Part shown: in pieces, positions 38,779-47,583 of the stretch | Position numbering within the stretch: the first letter of the stretch is position 1 | How the letters are laid out: every line of letters begins with the position of its first letter | From: Rhodospirillum sp. | GTDB taxonomy: Bacteria > Pseudomonadota > Alphaproteobacteria > Rhodospirillales > Rhodospirillaceae | Length of the DNA stretch: 64,000 nucleotides | Reading direction: 5' to 3' | Assembly: GCA_021741145.1 (NCBI GenBank) | Contig: JAIOYK010000012.1 | Location: 1-64,000 of the forward strand | Program-made: the position numbers and the translations under genes | Notes under the pieces: model-generated | Database searches by the model: none | What the model saw: the letters and a program-made list of their open reading frames with translations, nothing else | What the model was told of the DNA's origin: nothing

Positions 38779-39899
38779 TAGCTCCGTCCCAGGGTCTGCT
38801 CCACGGCCAGGAACGCCGACAGGACCGTTTGTTTCCGGTCCAGATGCACGGCGCGGGCCCTTTCGAACAGCGAGCCGACCTTTTCCCACACCTCGATCCA
38901 CCGATCAAGGGGAGCGGCGCCCAGCAACCGCGCCGCCACCTCCGCTTCCCCCGATATGACTTGAGCCGGGGCCTGCCCAAGGGCGCCGGATCGGGTCATC
39001 CGCGCCAACCACCAGGGGAATAGCTCCGCCAGCGCCGAGAAGGCTTGGTCATCCCGGGCGACCTTGTCCCCCAGGGCATGCAGGCGGGTCACATCCAGCC
39101 GCGGCAGGGCACCGAGCATGGAGATCACCTCCCGGCAAAGATCCAGCCCCCCCTGCCCGGCCAGATCAATGGCCCGGCCAATGCTCCCTTCCGCCAGGGC
39201 CACCAAGCTCCGTCGATCCTCTGGCCCCAATTCGGGCAGATGGCGGGCAATCAGGTGCTCCAGGATGTCGTCCCCCAGGGCCCCCAACTGCAACCGTCGA
39301 CAGCGCGACCGGATGGTGGGCAGTAGGCGGGCCGGATTGTGACTCACTAGTAACAACATGGCCCGTCCGGGGGGTTCCTCGAGCACCTTCAAAAGAGCAT
39401 TGGCGGCATTGCGGTTCATCGTTTCCGCCTCGTCAACGATCACCACCCGCCAGCCCCCTTCCGAGGGGGTCATGCCCATGAAATGGGCCAGATCCCGCAC
39501 GTCCCCGACAACGATTTCCGTCTTTCGGCGACCGGTCTTCTCGTCGGCGACGGCCCGTTCGATCACCCGAAGGTCACCGTGGGATCCCGCGACGACCCGG
39601 CGGAAGACGGGATGTTCCGGATCCATGCCCAATCCAGCGTCCGGAGCGATCCGAACCGGCGCGGCCTCCGCGCCGAACAGGCCGCAGCCCATGGCTCCCT
39701 CACCCTCCGGAGGGTCCAGACGCCCCGCCAGGATATGGCGGGCGAACCGATAGGCCAGCGTCGCCTTGCCCACGCCCCGGGGGCCGGAGATCAGCCAAGC
39801 ATGACCAACCCGGCCAGAGGCTTGCGTTTCCAGGATTTCCCGTTCCACATCTCCATGACCCAGGAGGTCGGGGTTGGTCCGGGGAGAGAGGTCCGTCAT
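38778..39899 (-). CDS. holB: DNA polymerase III delta' subunit
   Basis: A 373-residue AAA+ clamp-loader subunit. The start LLGHGDVEREILETQASGRVGHAWLISGPRGVGKATLAYRFA carries the P-loop GPRGVGKAT. VVIVDEAETMNRNAANALLKVLEEPP is the Walker B/SRC region, and LLLVSHNPARLLPTIRSRCRRL carries the SRC arginine. Its start overlaps the tmk stop by 4 bp, the usual tmk-holB pair. Confidence 0.95.
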   Translation of the reverse strand: MTDLSPRTNPDLLGHGDVEREILETQASGRVGHAWLISGPRGVGKATLAYRFARHILAGRLDPPEGEGAMGCGLFGAEAAPVRIAPDAGLGMDPEHPVFRRVVAGSHGDLRVIERAVADEKTGRRKTEIVVGDVRDLAHFMGMTPSEGGWRVVIVDEAETMNRNAANALLKVLEEPPGRAMLLLVSHNPARLLPTIRSRCRRLQLGALGDDILEHLIARHLPELGPEDRRSLVALAEGSIGRAIDLAGQGGLDLCREVISMLGALPRLDVTRLHALGDKVARDDQAFSALAELFPWWLARMTRSGALGQAPAQVISGEAEVAARLLGAAPLDRWIEVWEKVGSLFERARAVHLDRKQTVLSAFLAVEQTLGRS

Positions 39900-40543
39900 G
39901 GGCGGAGGTCCGCCAATTCCGGGAAGCGCGCGGCGAGTACCCCTTCGATGCGCTTGCGGACCGCGTTGGCGTCCCCGCGGGCGTCCAGGACCACGCAGCG
40001 GTCTGGATTGTCCCGAGCGATGGTCAAAAAGCCCTCGCGCAGGCGGTCATGGAAAGCCACTCCCATGCGTTCGTACCGATCCTCTCCCCCGCCCCGGGAG
40101 GAGGCCCGGGCCAAACCATCGGCCACGGGCAGGTCAAGGATCAATGTCAAATCGGGTTGGAAACCATCGCAGACGAAGTAATGCAACCCCGCCAAGTCCG
40201 CGAAAGCGAGACCATGGCCATGCCCCTGATAGGCCATGGTGGAATCCGCGAAGCGGTCCGACAGGACCCAGGCGCCCCGCGCCAGAGCGGGCAAAACCGT
40301 GCGGGTCAGATGGTCACGCCGGGCCGCGGCATGGAGCAGGGCCTCGGTCTTGGCGTCCCAGCGATCCTCCGCCCCTTCCACCAAGAGGGCGCGGATGGCC
40401 TCGGCCCCGGTGGACCCTCCAGGTTCGCGGGTCCGAACCACCTCCATGGGATAGGTGGCGAGGGTTTCGGCCATGAAACGGAGTTGTGTACTCTTCCCCG
40501 CCCCCTCGCCGCCTTCCAAGGTAATGAACCGCCCCCGCGCCAT
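39896..40543 (-). CDS. tmk: Thymidylate kinase
   Basis: A 215-residue kinase with the P-loop GGEGAGKSTQ, the DR motif (VLSDRFADSTMAYQG) and the substrate-binding REPGGS. It phosphorylates dTMP to dTDP. It lies 10 bp after dacC and overlaps holB. Confidence 0.96.
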   Translation of the reverse strand: MARGRFITLEGGEGAGKSTQLRFMAETLATYPMEVVRTREPGGSTGAEAIRALLVEGAEDRWDAKTEALLHAAARRDHLTRTVLPALARGAWVLSDRFADSTMAYQGHGHGLAFADLAGLHYFVCDGFQPDLTLILDLPVADGLARASSRGGGEDRYERMGVAFHDRLREGFLTIARDNPDRCVVLDARGDANAVRKRIEGVLAARFPELADLRP

Positions 40544-40553
40544 GCCTGGGCGC

Positions 40554-41975
40554 CTACTTGGAGGGCTTTTGACTGTCCTGGGCCGGAGCGGCCTCTTGAC
40601 CGTTCACGGTCGGAGCGGCCTCTTGACCGTTCACGGTCGGAGCGGCCTTGTCGAGATCCTCGGCCGGAGCGGCCTCTTGGCCATCCCCGGCCGAAGGGGC
40701 CTTGTCGAGATCCTCGGGCATGGCATCCTGGGCTAGACCGAAAAGGGCGTTCTTCATCGAAGCCAGGATCCGCCCAACCATGGACAGTTCCTCCACGCTT
40801 TTCCCCGCCACCAGGGGGTATTCAAGACGTTCCATGTCCGGCCCTTCGATCACCAGGGTAGCGATGGGATCCCCCGCCTGTATGGGCGCGGTGATGGGAC
40901 CTTCGTAGACGGCCTTGACCACCATGTCTCGCCGGGCGGCCCGGGGCAGGCTCACAATCAGGTCGTTCGCCGAGACCAGCGGAACGGTATCCTCCTCGCC
41001 CAGCCAGACCTGCGCCTGGCTGATGGGGTCGCCCCCCTTCAGCAGGTTCACGTTCTCGAAATTGCGGAAGGCCCAAGCCATAAGGCGTTCGGCCTCTTCG
41101 GAGCGTTCCTTGGTGCTCTTCAGACCGTTAATGACCATGACCACCCGGCGGTCCCCTTCCTTGGCCGAGGCGGTCAGACCGTAGCCCGCCGCGCTCGTAT
41201 GTCCGGTCTTGAGGCCATCGGCGCCCACGTTCTTGTAGAGCAGGGGATTCCGATTGTGTTGGGTGATCCCGTTGTAGGTGAACTCCGTCTCCCCATAAAA
41301 TCGGTAGAATTCCGGGAAATCGCGGATGATGTTCTTGGCCAGGATCGCCAGATCATGGGCGGTCATGTAGTGCTGGGGATCGGGCAATCCCGTGGCATTG
41401 GTGAAATGACTGTTCTTCAGGCCCAGTTCCTGGGCCCGACGGTTCATGGCGTCGGCGAAACTGGCCTCGTCCCCGGCCAGATTCTCGGCCACGACGATGC
41501 AGGCATCATTGCCCGACTGAATGATGATGCCCCTCAACAGATCCTCCACCCGCACGGTGGAGCCCGGTTCCAGGAACATGGTGGAGCCACCGCTGGCCGA
41601 GCCACCTTTCCGCCAGGCGTTCTCGCTGACGGTGAAGGTATCGTCCAGGGACAGGGATCCCTGCTTGAGTCGCTCGAAGACCATGTAGGCGGTCATCAGT
41701 TTACTCATGGACGAGGGCGGCATGGTCACCTCGGCGGCCTTATCGAACAGGACCGTATTGGTTCCCAAATCGATCAGCAAGGCATGTTCCGCCTTGGTCT
41801 CGAAGGCACGGGCGGTCCCCACGGACAGGGGCAAGGCAACCAGCAGGCACAATCCGACCCCTAGGGCCAAGCCAAGGGCACCCGGTCCATGGGACGCCCC
41901 GGACAACTGAAGGGCGGACAACCGAAGGGCGGACATCTTGGGGCGGGTTCTATTGGTCAAGACCAAAGGCTCCAT
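40554..41975 (-). CDS. dacC: D-alanyl-D-alanine carboxypeptidase (penicillin-binding protein 5/6 type)
   Basis: A protein of about 473 residues. It has a signal sequence (LALGVGLCLLVALPLSVGTARAF) and the active-site motifs SxxK (PPSSMSKLMTA), SGN (IQSGNDACIVV) and KTG (GLKTGHTSAAGYGL). A beta-rich PBP5 C-terminal domain follows. It trims pentapeptides in the periplasm. The C-terminus carries an unusual low-complexity tail built of 9-residue repeats (TVNGQEAAP, AEDLDKAAP). The start is uncertain: ATG 41975 or 41936. Downstream genes are tmk and holB. Confidence 0.92.
   Translation of the reverse strand: MEPLVLTNRTRPKMSALRLSALQLSGASHGPGALGLALGVGLCLLVALPLSVGTARAFETKAEHALLIDLGTNTVLFDKAAEVTMPPSSMSKLMTAYMVFERLKQGSLSLDDTFTVSENAWRKGGSASGGSTMFLEPGSTVRVEDLLRGIIIQSGNDACIVVAENLAGDEASFADAMNRRAQELGLKNSHFTNATGLPDPQHYMTAHDLAILAKNIIRDFPEFYRFYGETEFTYNGITQHNRNPLLYKNVGADGLKTGHTSAAGYGLTASAKEGDRRVVMVINGLKSTKERSEEAERLMAWAFRNFENVNLLKGGDPISQAQVWLGEEDTVPLVSANDLIVSLPRAARRDMVVKAVYEGPITAPIQAGDPIATLVIEGPDMERLEYPLVAGKSVEELSMVGRILASMKNALFGLAQDAMPEDLDKAPSAGDGQEAAPAEDLDKAAPTVNGQEAAPTVNGQEAAPAQDSQKPSK
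40584..40718. repeat. Five tandem 27-bp repeats inside dacC
   Basis: Five consecutive 27-nt units starting at 40584, 40611, 40638, 40665 and 40692. The first two are identical over 27 nt and the others alternate two related versions. They encode 9-residue units near the C-terminus (two TVNGQEAAP, AEDLDKAAP, AGDGQEAAP, PEDLDKAPS). The in-frame unit length allows copy-number change without frameshift. Confidence 0.85.
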
Positions 41976-42043
41976 TTCCAGAGACGGGGGAATGTCATGG
42001 CAGGCCTTGGTACCGGCCTCTTGGGTCCGCGAGGGACCGGGGA

Positions 42044-43012
42044 TCAATCCTCGACGATCCGGGCTTCTGGATAGCCCGAAGCAAGGGTCTCCCGCAAGGC
42101 CTTCTCCGCCTCGAACCGGTCATGGAACGGTCCCAGGCGGACCCGGTGGAGCACATGAGACCCCATGGTCACCGGCATCGTCACCGTCGGCCCCAAGCTT
42201 ACGAGACGGGCGCTCAGGCGATCGGCATTGAGGGGATCGGAAAAGGCCCCGACCTGGACATATTGGGCCGGACCCAGGGCGGCGGCGGCCGAAGCGGCGT
42301 AGGTCCTGGGTGGCGTGGCCGGAATCAACAGCCCTCCTCCCACGGACGTGGTGGTCTTCTGGCCAGTGGATAGGCCAGTGGATGGGGTCACTGGAAGGGG
42401 GGCCAGGGAAACCGTTTCGACCCTGGAGACCGGTGCCGCGGTGGGTGCCGGAGCCTCGGCCACCAACACCCCATCGAGAGCCTGGATCTTAGCCTGCCGA
42501 CTTTCCTCTGGCAGGATCTCCACCCGCACCTTGGTCCTTCCCTGCTTCTCGAAGCCCAGGGCCTGGGCCGAGGCGCGGGACAGATCAATAATGCGGTCAT
42601 TGGCGAAGGGGCCGCGGTCATTGACCTTCACCTTGATCCGCCGACCATTCTCGAGGTTCGTCACCTGAACGAAACTAGGCATGGGGAGGGTTCGATGCGC
42701 CGCGGTGAGCCTATTCATGTCGAAAATTTCGCCGTTCGCCGTGCGCTTGCCGTGGAATTGCGGCCCGTACCAAGATGCCTCGCCCTCTTCGGAATAGAAG
42801 TAGTCTTCCGTGGGTTGATACCAGTGTCCATCGACCTGATAGGGGTTTCCCACCTTGTAACCACCCTTGTCCTGATCGTTGCCCAACCGGCCCACTTGCT
42901 TGACCGAGTGAACCACCATGGTTGTTTCGGAACATGCGCCGAGATTGAAGGCGACCCCCGCCAAGCTCAGAAAGCCGAGCAGGGTCCTCAAGGAAGGGAG
43001 AGGTTGGGTCAC
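42044..43012 (-). CDS. rlpA: Septal ring lytic transglycosylase RlpA family lipoprotein
   Basis: A protein of about 322 residues. The lipoprotein signal ends at LGAC. The double-psi beta-barrel RlpA domain follows (GEASWYGPQFHGKRTANGEIFDMN, ...VKVNDRGPFANDRIIDLSRASAQALGF). A long alanine/proline/threonine linker leads to a C-terminal SPOR domain (YVQVGAFSDPLNADRLSARL). It binds denuded septal peptidoglycan. GTG 43012 behind AAAAGGA gives a proper signal peptide; the frame is open further upstream. Confidence 0.92.
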   Translation of the reverse strand: MTQPLPSLRTLLGFLSLAGVAFNLGACSETTMVVHSVKQVGRLGNDQDKGGYKVGNPYQVDGHWYQPTEDYFYSEEGEASWYGPQFHGKRTANGEIFDMNRLTAAHRTLPMPSFVQVTNLENGRRIKVKVNDRGPFANDRIIDLSRASAQALGFEKQGRTKVRVEILPEESRQAKIQALDGVLVAEAPAPTAAPVSRVETVSLAPLPVTPSTGLSTGQKTTTSVGGGLLIPATPPRTYAASAAAALGPAQYVQVGAFSDPLNADRLSARLVSLGPTVTMPVTMGSHVLHRVRLGPFHDRFEAEKALRETLASGYPEARIVED

Positions 43013-43076
43013 GGCGTCGGTCCTTTTCTTCTTCCATTCAGATCGAAGTCCCCGGAAAGGGCTCTGGCGGGGGTCC

Positions 43077-44363
43077 TTATCCACCAACATGGGCACGGAG
43101 GTCGCGGATCAGTTCCACGTCCGCATGGCCGTCCGCCGGTTGTCCTTGCGAGGCCTGAAACCGGCGGATCGCGGTCCGGGTCTGGGCACCGACCAATCCA
43201 TCGGGCGTTCCCGCGTCATGACCGAGCCGGTTCAGAGTCTCTTGAATTTCCATCACTTCCGAAACCCGGAGGGGACGGTCCCCGACGGGTGGTGGGGTCA
43301 CCAGTCCGGGTGCGCCCATGACCCGATCGGCCAGATAGCCCACGGCCAGGGCATAGAGAAGGGAGCGGTTCCAGTGGAGGATCACGAAGTAGTTGTCCCG
43401 CACCAGGAAGGCCGGTCCCTCGTGCCCCGCGGGCAGAAGGATCGCGCCCATGGCGCCGGGGGCCGGGGGAAGAGGCCGTCCATCGGCCAGACGCACCCCC
43501 AGGGCCGACCATTCGTCCAGGCTCCGCTGGGCGTCCACCCCGGTCATGGTCAGGTCCAGGTTCTTGGGAAGGCGGACTTCATGTCCCCAGGGCTCCCCGT
43601 GCTTCCAACCCAGATCCGCCAGATACTTGGCGCCCGAGGCCAGGGCGTCGGCGGTGCTGCCCCAGGGGCTAATGCGCCCATCCCCGTCGAAATCCACCGC
43701 ATGGGCCAGGAAGGTCGAGGGCATGAACTGGGTCTGCCCCATGGCCCCCGCCCAGGAGCCGATCATGTCATTCGCGGAGACATGGCCCGCGTCGATGATG
43801 CGCAGGGCTTCCATCAACTCCTTGCGGAAGAATGCCCCTCGCCTGCCCTCGTAGGCCAGGGTCGCGAGGGTGTCGATGATCCGGAAGTCCCCAAGATTGG
43901 TCCCGAAATTGGTCTCGAGCCCCCAGAAGGCCACCAAGGTGGCCCGGGGCACGGCATAGGTCCGCTCGATCCGGTCGAGCAGGGTGGCGTTGGCCGCGAG
44001 CATCTCCTTGGCCTTGGCGATCCTGCTTTCCGGCACGGCGATCTCGAAATAGGCCCCGAGGGTCTTGTTAAACTCCGGCTGCTTGCGATCAAGAATCAAG
44101 GCGCGGTCTTGGATTTGCGCCCCATCGAGGGCACTGTCCACGGTGTTTCGAGACATCCCGGCGGCCAGAGCCTCGGCTTTGATGTCGGCGAGGAAAGAGG
44201 GCCAGGATTGTGTGGGGGCGGGCAAGGCGGGACCCTGGGAGGCAAGCGGCTTGGCGAGCGGCGCGGTGGACACCCCGGCCGCGCTTGCTCCACCAGTAGG
44301 GGCACAGCCTTGGGCGAGCAAGGCGCCCGCGAGAGCCAAGGAGAACAGGTAAGCGCGTGTCAT
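43077..44363 (-). CDS. mltB: Lytic murein transglycosylase, MltB family, with peptidoglycan-binding domain
   Basis: A 428-residue lipoprotein (signal LALAGALLAQGC). The SLT-type catalytic domain carries the active glutamate in FWGLETNFG and the MltB signatures IGSWAGAMGQTQFMPSTF and GDGRISPWGSTADALASGAKYL. The C-terminus is a peptidoglycan-binding domain (LRVSEVMEIQETLNRLGHDAGTPDGLVGAQTRTAIRRFQ). It cleaves glycan strands in the periplasm. It begins the run mltB-rlpA-dacC-tmk-holB-metG-tatD-MBL. Confidence 0.95.
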   Translation of the reverse strand: MTRAYLFSLALAGALLAQGCAPTGGASAAGVSTAPLAKPLASQGPALPAPTQSWPSFLADIKAEALAAGMSRNTVDSALDGAQIQDRALILDRKQPEFNKTLGAYFEIAVPESRIAKAKEMLAANATLLDRIERTYAVPRATLVAFWGLETNFGTNLGDFRIIDTLATLAYEGRRGAFFRKELMEALRIIDAGHVSANDMIGSWAGAMGQTQFMPSTFLAHAVDFDGDGRISPWGSTADALASGAKYLADLGWKHGEPWGHEVRLPKNLDLTMTGVDAQRSLDEWSALGVRLADGRPLPPAPGAMGAILLPAGHEGPAFLVRDNYFVILHWNRSLLYALAVGYLADRVMGAPGLVTPPPVGDRPLRVSEVMEIQETLNRLGHDAGTPDGLVGAQTRTAIRRFQASQGQPADGHADVELIRDLRAHVGG

Positions 44364-44528
44364 AGGGACCCCTTCCGGAACCGAACCGTCACGGTATGTG
44401 GTGCCATACCTGGACGGGAAAGTCCAATTCCAGTGTTTGCCGCGTCTCGGTGCGTGGTGTTCAAATGGGGGGATCCACGCGGAGCCGTTGACAGGAAGCC
44501 GGAAGGGATCGTATCAAGCGACCCTTCT

Positions 44529-44616
44529 GGAAGGGTGGCAGAGTGGTCGATTGCACCGGTCTTGAAAACCGGCGTGCGGCAACGCACCGTGGGTTCGAAT
44601 CCCACCCCTTCCGCCA
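44529..44616 (+). tRNA. tRNA-Ser (anticodon UGA)
   Basis: 88 nt including encoded CCA. The acceptor stem is GGAAGGG/CCCTTCC, the anticodon loop CTTGAAA gives anticodon TGA (codon UCA), there is a long class II variable arm (GGCGTGCGGCAACGCACC), and the T-arm is GGGTTCGAATCCC. It is divergent from mltB. Confidence 0.96.
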
Positions 44617-44822
44617 GTTTTCTTGATATCTCACGGCAGTCCGCTTCGCGGACGCCTCCGATGGGGCAGGATTCGCCCGGCGCCCGGTCGGGCGCTTGCT
44701 TCGGGTTTGGACTTCGTCCCGAACCCTCCGCCAGTTTACATATCTCACGGCAGTCCGCTTCGCGGGCCGCTCCAATGGGGTGGACTTCGCCCGGCGCCCC
44801 GTCGGCCGCTTGCTTCGGGTTG
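44605..44822. repeat. Tandem near-duplicate of about 115 bp starting in the tRNA-Ser 3' end
   Basis: Two copies of a segment that begins with the tRNA 3' end and CCA (CCGCCAGTTT at 44611 and again at 44728). It continues through ATCTCACGGCAGTCCGCTTC and ends in GCTTGCTTCGGGTT (about 44692 and 44807). The copies differ at scattered positions. Each contains a small hairpin around GTCCGC-TTC-GCGGAC. Confidence 0.8.
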
Positions 44823-44865
44823 GGTAAGCAAAGGCAAGAGGTTGGGGTTACCTGACCAGATGATC

Positions 44866-47469
44866 TCAATCTGTTTCAGCGACATTCCGACAAACCAAAC
44901 GGGGTAGCCACCCGCGCTCGAAGTCGAGTGGGGCAAGCGGACGATCGAAATGGTACCCTTGAGCCATTTGGCATCCCAATGCGAGCAAGGAATCGACCTG
45001 GTCCGCGTTTTCGACACCCTCCGCCAAGGTTTCCAACCCCATGGACTTTCCCATGGCGATAATCGTGTCAACGATGGCATGGTCGTTCCTGTCCGTCAGC
45101 ATATCGCGAACAAAGGATATATCGATTTTCAATTTGCTGACCGGAAACCGCTTCAAATAGGCAAGCGATGAATAGCCGGTGCCAAAATCATCAATGGAAA
45201 GGGTGAATCCAGCCGAGGCAAGGGCCCGGGTCACGTCCACGGCCCGCTCCGGATCCATCATCATTCCGCTTTCCGTGAGCTCCAATTCCAGGAGATGGGT
45301 TGGGACCTGGTTTTCCCGGGCGATCGATATCACCCGTTCAACGAAACCATCATCCTCGAACTGCCGGGCGGCGACATTGACCGCGATCTTGCCCGGCATG
45401 GGTCTGTCTTTTTCCCGCCAGGACCGGATTTGACGGCAGGTTTCCTGGAGAGCCCATTCCCCGAGAACACCGATCAAACCACGCTCTTCCGCGACGGGGA
45501 TGAAATCCGCCGGCGGGACCGCTCCCCACTCCTCGTCCTCCCATCGGACCAAGGCCTCGGCCCCAATGAGCCGGCCGTTCACCAAATTAACCTGAGGTTG
45601 ATAGTGGAGTTTCAGAACACCGTCCTTCAGCGCCGCTTCAAGACGCTTGGCGACGGCCAGTTTACGGCTGAGATCCTCGCCCATTTCCGCGCGATAAAAC
45701 CGGTACCCATCACCATTTCCCTTTGCGCGGTACATGGCGATATCCGCGTGCTTAAGCAGATCCTCCAGGGTTCGCCCATCCTCGGGAAAGACCGATATGC
45801 CAATACTGGCCGACACGACATGGCTTTGGCCAAGAATAACAAAGGGTGGGGCCAGGGCATGGCGGATCCGATTTGCGACCTGTGACGCGGTTTCGGCGGC
45901 ACCATAGGCGACAATGACGAATTCGTCTCCGGAGAGGCGGGCCAGAATCTCTTCCTCGCGCAAAGACCGCCTGAGACGGTTGGCGACTTCCGCCAGAACC
46001 CGGTCCCCTGCATCGTGTCCCAATGTGTCATTGATTTCCTTGAAGCGATCTAGGTCGAGAAATAGCAGGCACAGAGGTCGAGATCGGCGCTCGGCCGCGG
46101 CAAGTCCCTGCCTCAACCGATCCATGAACAGGGCGCGATTGGGCAGGCTCGTCAGGGTGTCATAGAAGGCAAGATTTTCAATCCGCATTTCAGCCGACTT
46201 GCGGTCGGTGATGTCCTGGATCGTTCCCAGCACCTTGGAAGGTTTGGCGTTCTCGTCGAACTCAATCGTAGCCCGTTCCTCCACCCACCGCGTGTCCCCC
46301 GAAACCTCGATCCGATGTTCCAGACGGTAAGGCGTTCCCTTCAAGGCCGCCTCCAACGCGGCGTCCATGACTTCGCGGTCTTCGCGATGGATACAGGCGC
46401 GGAAAATGTCGAAATGAACGGGCGTCTCTGGTTTCAGACCGAGAATGCGGAATACTTCCGGGGACCAGACGAGTGTCCCATCGCGTGGATCCAGCCACCA
46501 GCTGCCGATACGCGCGACTTCCTGCGCCCGCAATAGGGCGGCCTTGGTGTCCTCGAGCGCCTGATGCAGACGGGCTTGCTCGCTCACATCCTTAATGAGC
46601 AACAACAGCCGGGCATCGTTGCCGTCGTCTTCCACGAAAGGGACGGGTGCGATGGTAACGCGAACCCGTACGGGCAAGGAGGAGGCCGGCACCACCCGCA
46701 TGTCAAACGGCAAGTCGCGCATGATCTGGTCGGATTCGCGAACTTCGCGCAGTTTGTCTTCCAGACCTTCGGCGGATACGAGGGAGAAAAGCGAGTGACC
46801 ATAAGAGCTCCCCTCCTCAAGGCCAAAGCGCTGGGCAAATGCCCGATTCACGGACACTATTCCATAATCGGCGCGCAGAACCGCCACTCCGTCCGGAATA
46901 GCGGAAAACACCCTGTCTCCGAATTCCCTGAGAGTCTGGATCGCCTTCTTGTCCAAATACGCATGGGCGTCGTTCACCAAACCAATGTCCAGAAACATCA
47001 GCTTGAGCAACGCCCGCTGAAGGGTCGCCAGTCGCGCGTCCCCTGCTCCCAGATACTCCTCGAGTTCGAACAGAAGATCCATGAAGCACGCCAGGCAAAC
47101 GCTTGGGTACCACCATCTTTCCTGGTCGGTCCGCCGCCGCGAGAAACCGACCCGCAATCGGGCGTGGATAAAGTCTGACCAAAGCTCACCTTTGGTCAGA
47201 GCGGCTCGATATCCCGAATGAAACTCCATCGGATGCGCCCACGTCGCGCCAGACTCGGTCCGTCGGTATGCCTCCATGAAGCGCGTCGGGCGTGTTTGGA
47301 GACGGTCCACGAATTTCGGCCAGATCGCATCCAGGCTCGGTCCCAACTCTCTAAGCAACACCTGATCTTCATCCGAAAATCCGAACTCGGACATGCGTTG
47401 AACAACGGCCTCTTCGTCCCCCAATCCCAAGCCGTGGATGACGGAGGCGACCATATCGGAAAGCGGCAT
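44866..47469 (-). CDS. Protoglobin-PAS-GGDEF-EAL cyclic-di-GMP protein
   Basis: A protein of about 867 residues. It has an N-terminal protoglobin-like sensor (about 25-175), PAS domains at about 180-300 and 315-425, GGDEF at about 430-595 (active-site variant SGDEF at 513-517) and EAL at about 605-855. The EAL domain keeps its metal and catalytic residues (EALVRW, ELTESG, DDFGTGYSS, EGVEN), so phosphodiesterase activity is likely. In the protoglobin domain the position expected to hold the proximal heme histidine (RLRVGFSRRR, about residue 111) is arginine, so heme binding is doubtful. ATG 47469 was chosen over GTG 47505. A tetranucleotide repeat lies just upstream. Confidence 0.88.
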   Translation of the reverse strand: MPLSDMVASVIHGLGLGDEEAVVQRMSEFGFSDEDQVLLRELGPSLDAIWPKFVDRLQTRPTRFMEAYRRTESGATWAHPMEFHSGYRAALTKGELWSDFIHARLRVGFSRRRTDQERWWYPSVCLACFMDLLFELEEYLGAGDARLATLQRALLKLMFLDIGLVNDAHAYLDKKAIQTLREFGDRVFSAIPDGVAVLRADYGIVSVNRAFAQRFGLEEGSSYGHSLFSLVSAEGLEDKLREVRESDQIMRDLPFDMRVVPASSLPVRVRVTIAPVPFVEDDGNDARLLLLIKDVSEQARLHQALEDTKAALLRAQEVARIGSWWLDPRDGTLVWSPEVFRILGLKPETPVHFDIFRACIHREDREVMDAALEAALKGTPYRLEHRIEVSGDTRWVEERATIEFDENAKPSKVLGTIQDITDRKSAEMRIENLAFYDTLTSLPNRALFMDRLRQGLAAAERRSRPLCLLFLDLDRFKEINDTLGHDAGDRVLAEVANRLRRSLREEEILARLSGDEFVIVAYGAAETASQVANRIRHALAPPFVILGQSHVVSASIGISVFPEDGRTLEDLLKHADIAMYRAKGNGDGYRFYRAEMGEDLSRKLAVAKRLEAALKDGVLKLHYQPQVNLVNGRLIGAEALVRWEDEEWGAVPPADFIPVAEERGLIGVLGEWALQETCRQIRSWREKDRPMPGKIAVNVAARQFEDDGFVERVISIARENQVPTHLLELELTESGMMMDPERAVDVTRALASAGFTLSIDDFGTGYSSLAYLKRFPVSKLKIDISFVRDMLTDRNDHAIVDTIIAMGKSMGLETLAEGVENADQVDSLLALGCQMAQGYHFDRPLAPLDFERGWLPRLVCRNVAETD

Positions 47470-47489
47470 CAACGTCCCAACCCTCGCGG

Positions 47490-47552
47490 CCACCCATTCA
47501 CCCACGACGAATGGGTGGTCAAGCTTGCTTGCTTGCTTGCTTGCGCAAGCTT
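47490..47552. repeat. Inverted repeat and (AAGC)5 tetranucleotide tract upstream of the GGDEF-EAL gene
   Basis: CCACCCATTC (47490-47499) pairs with GAATGGGTGG (47509-47518). Immediately beyond, on the minus strand, lie five AAGC units (47542-47523) inside a palindrome AAGCTTGC...GCAAGCTT. The tract is between a GGAAGGAAAG ribosome-like site and the gene start. Confidence 0.8.
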
Positions 47553-47583
47553 CTTTCCTTCCCGCTACCTAGGGGTTTGTCCT

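Noticed and set aside
42918-44855. 645-codon plus-strand open frame across mltB and the tRNA
   Set aside because: It runs antisense through mltB and straight through tRNA-Ser, so it cannot be a real gene.
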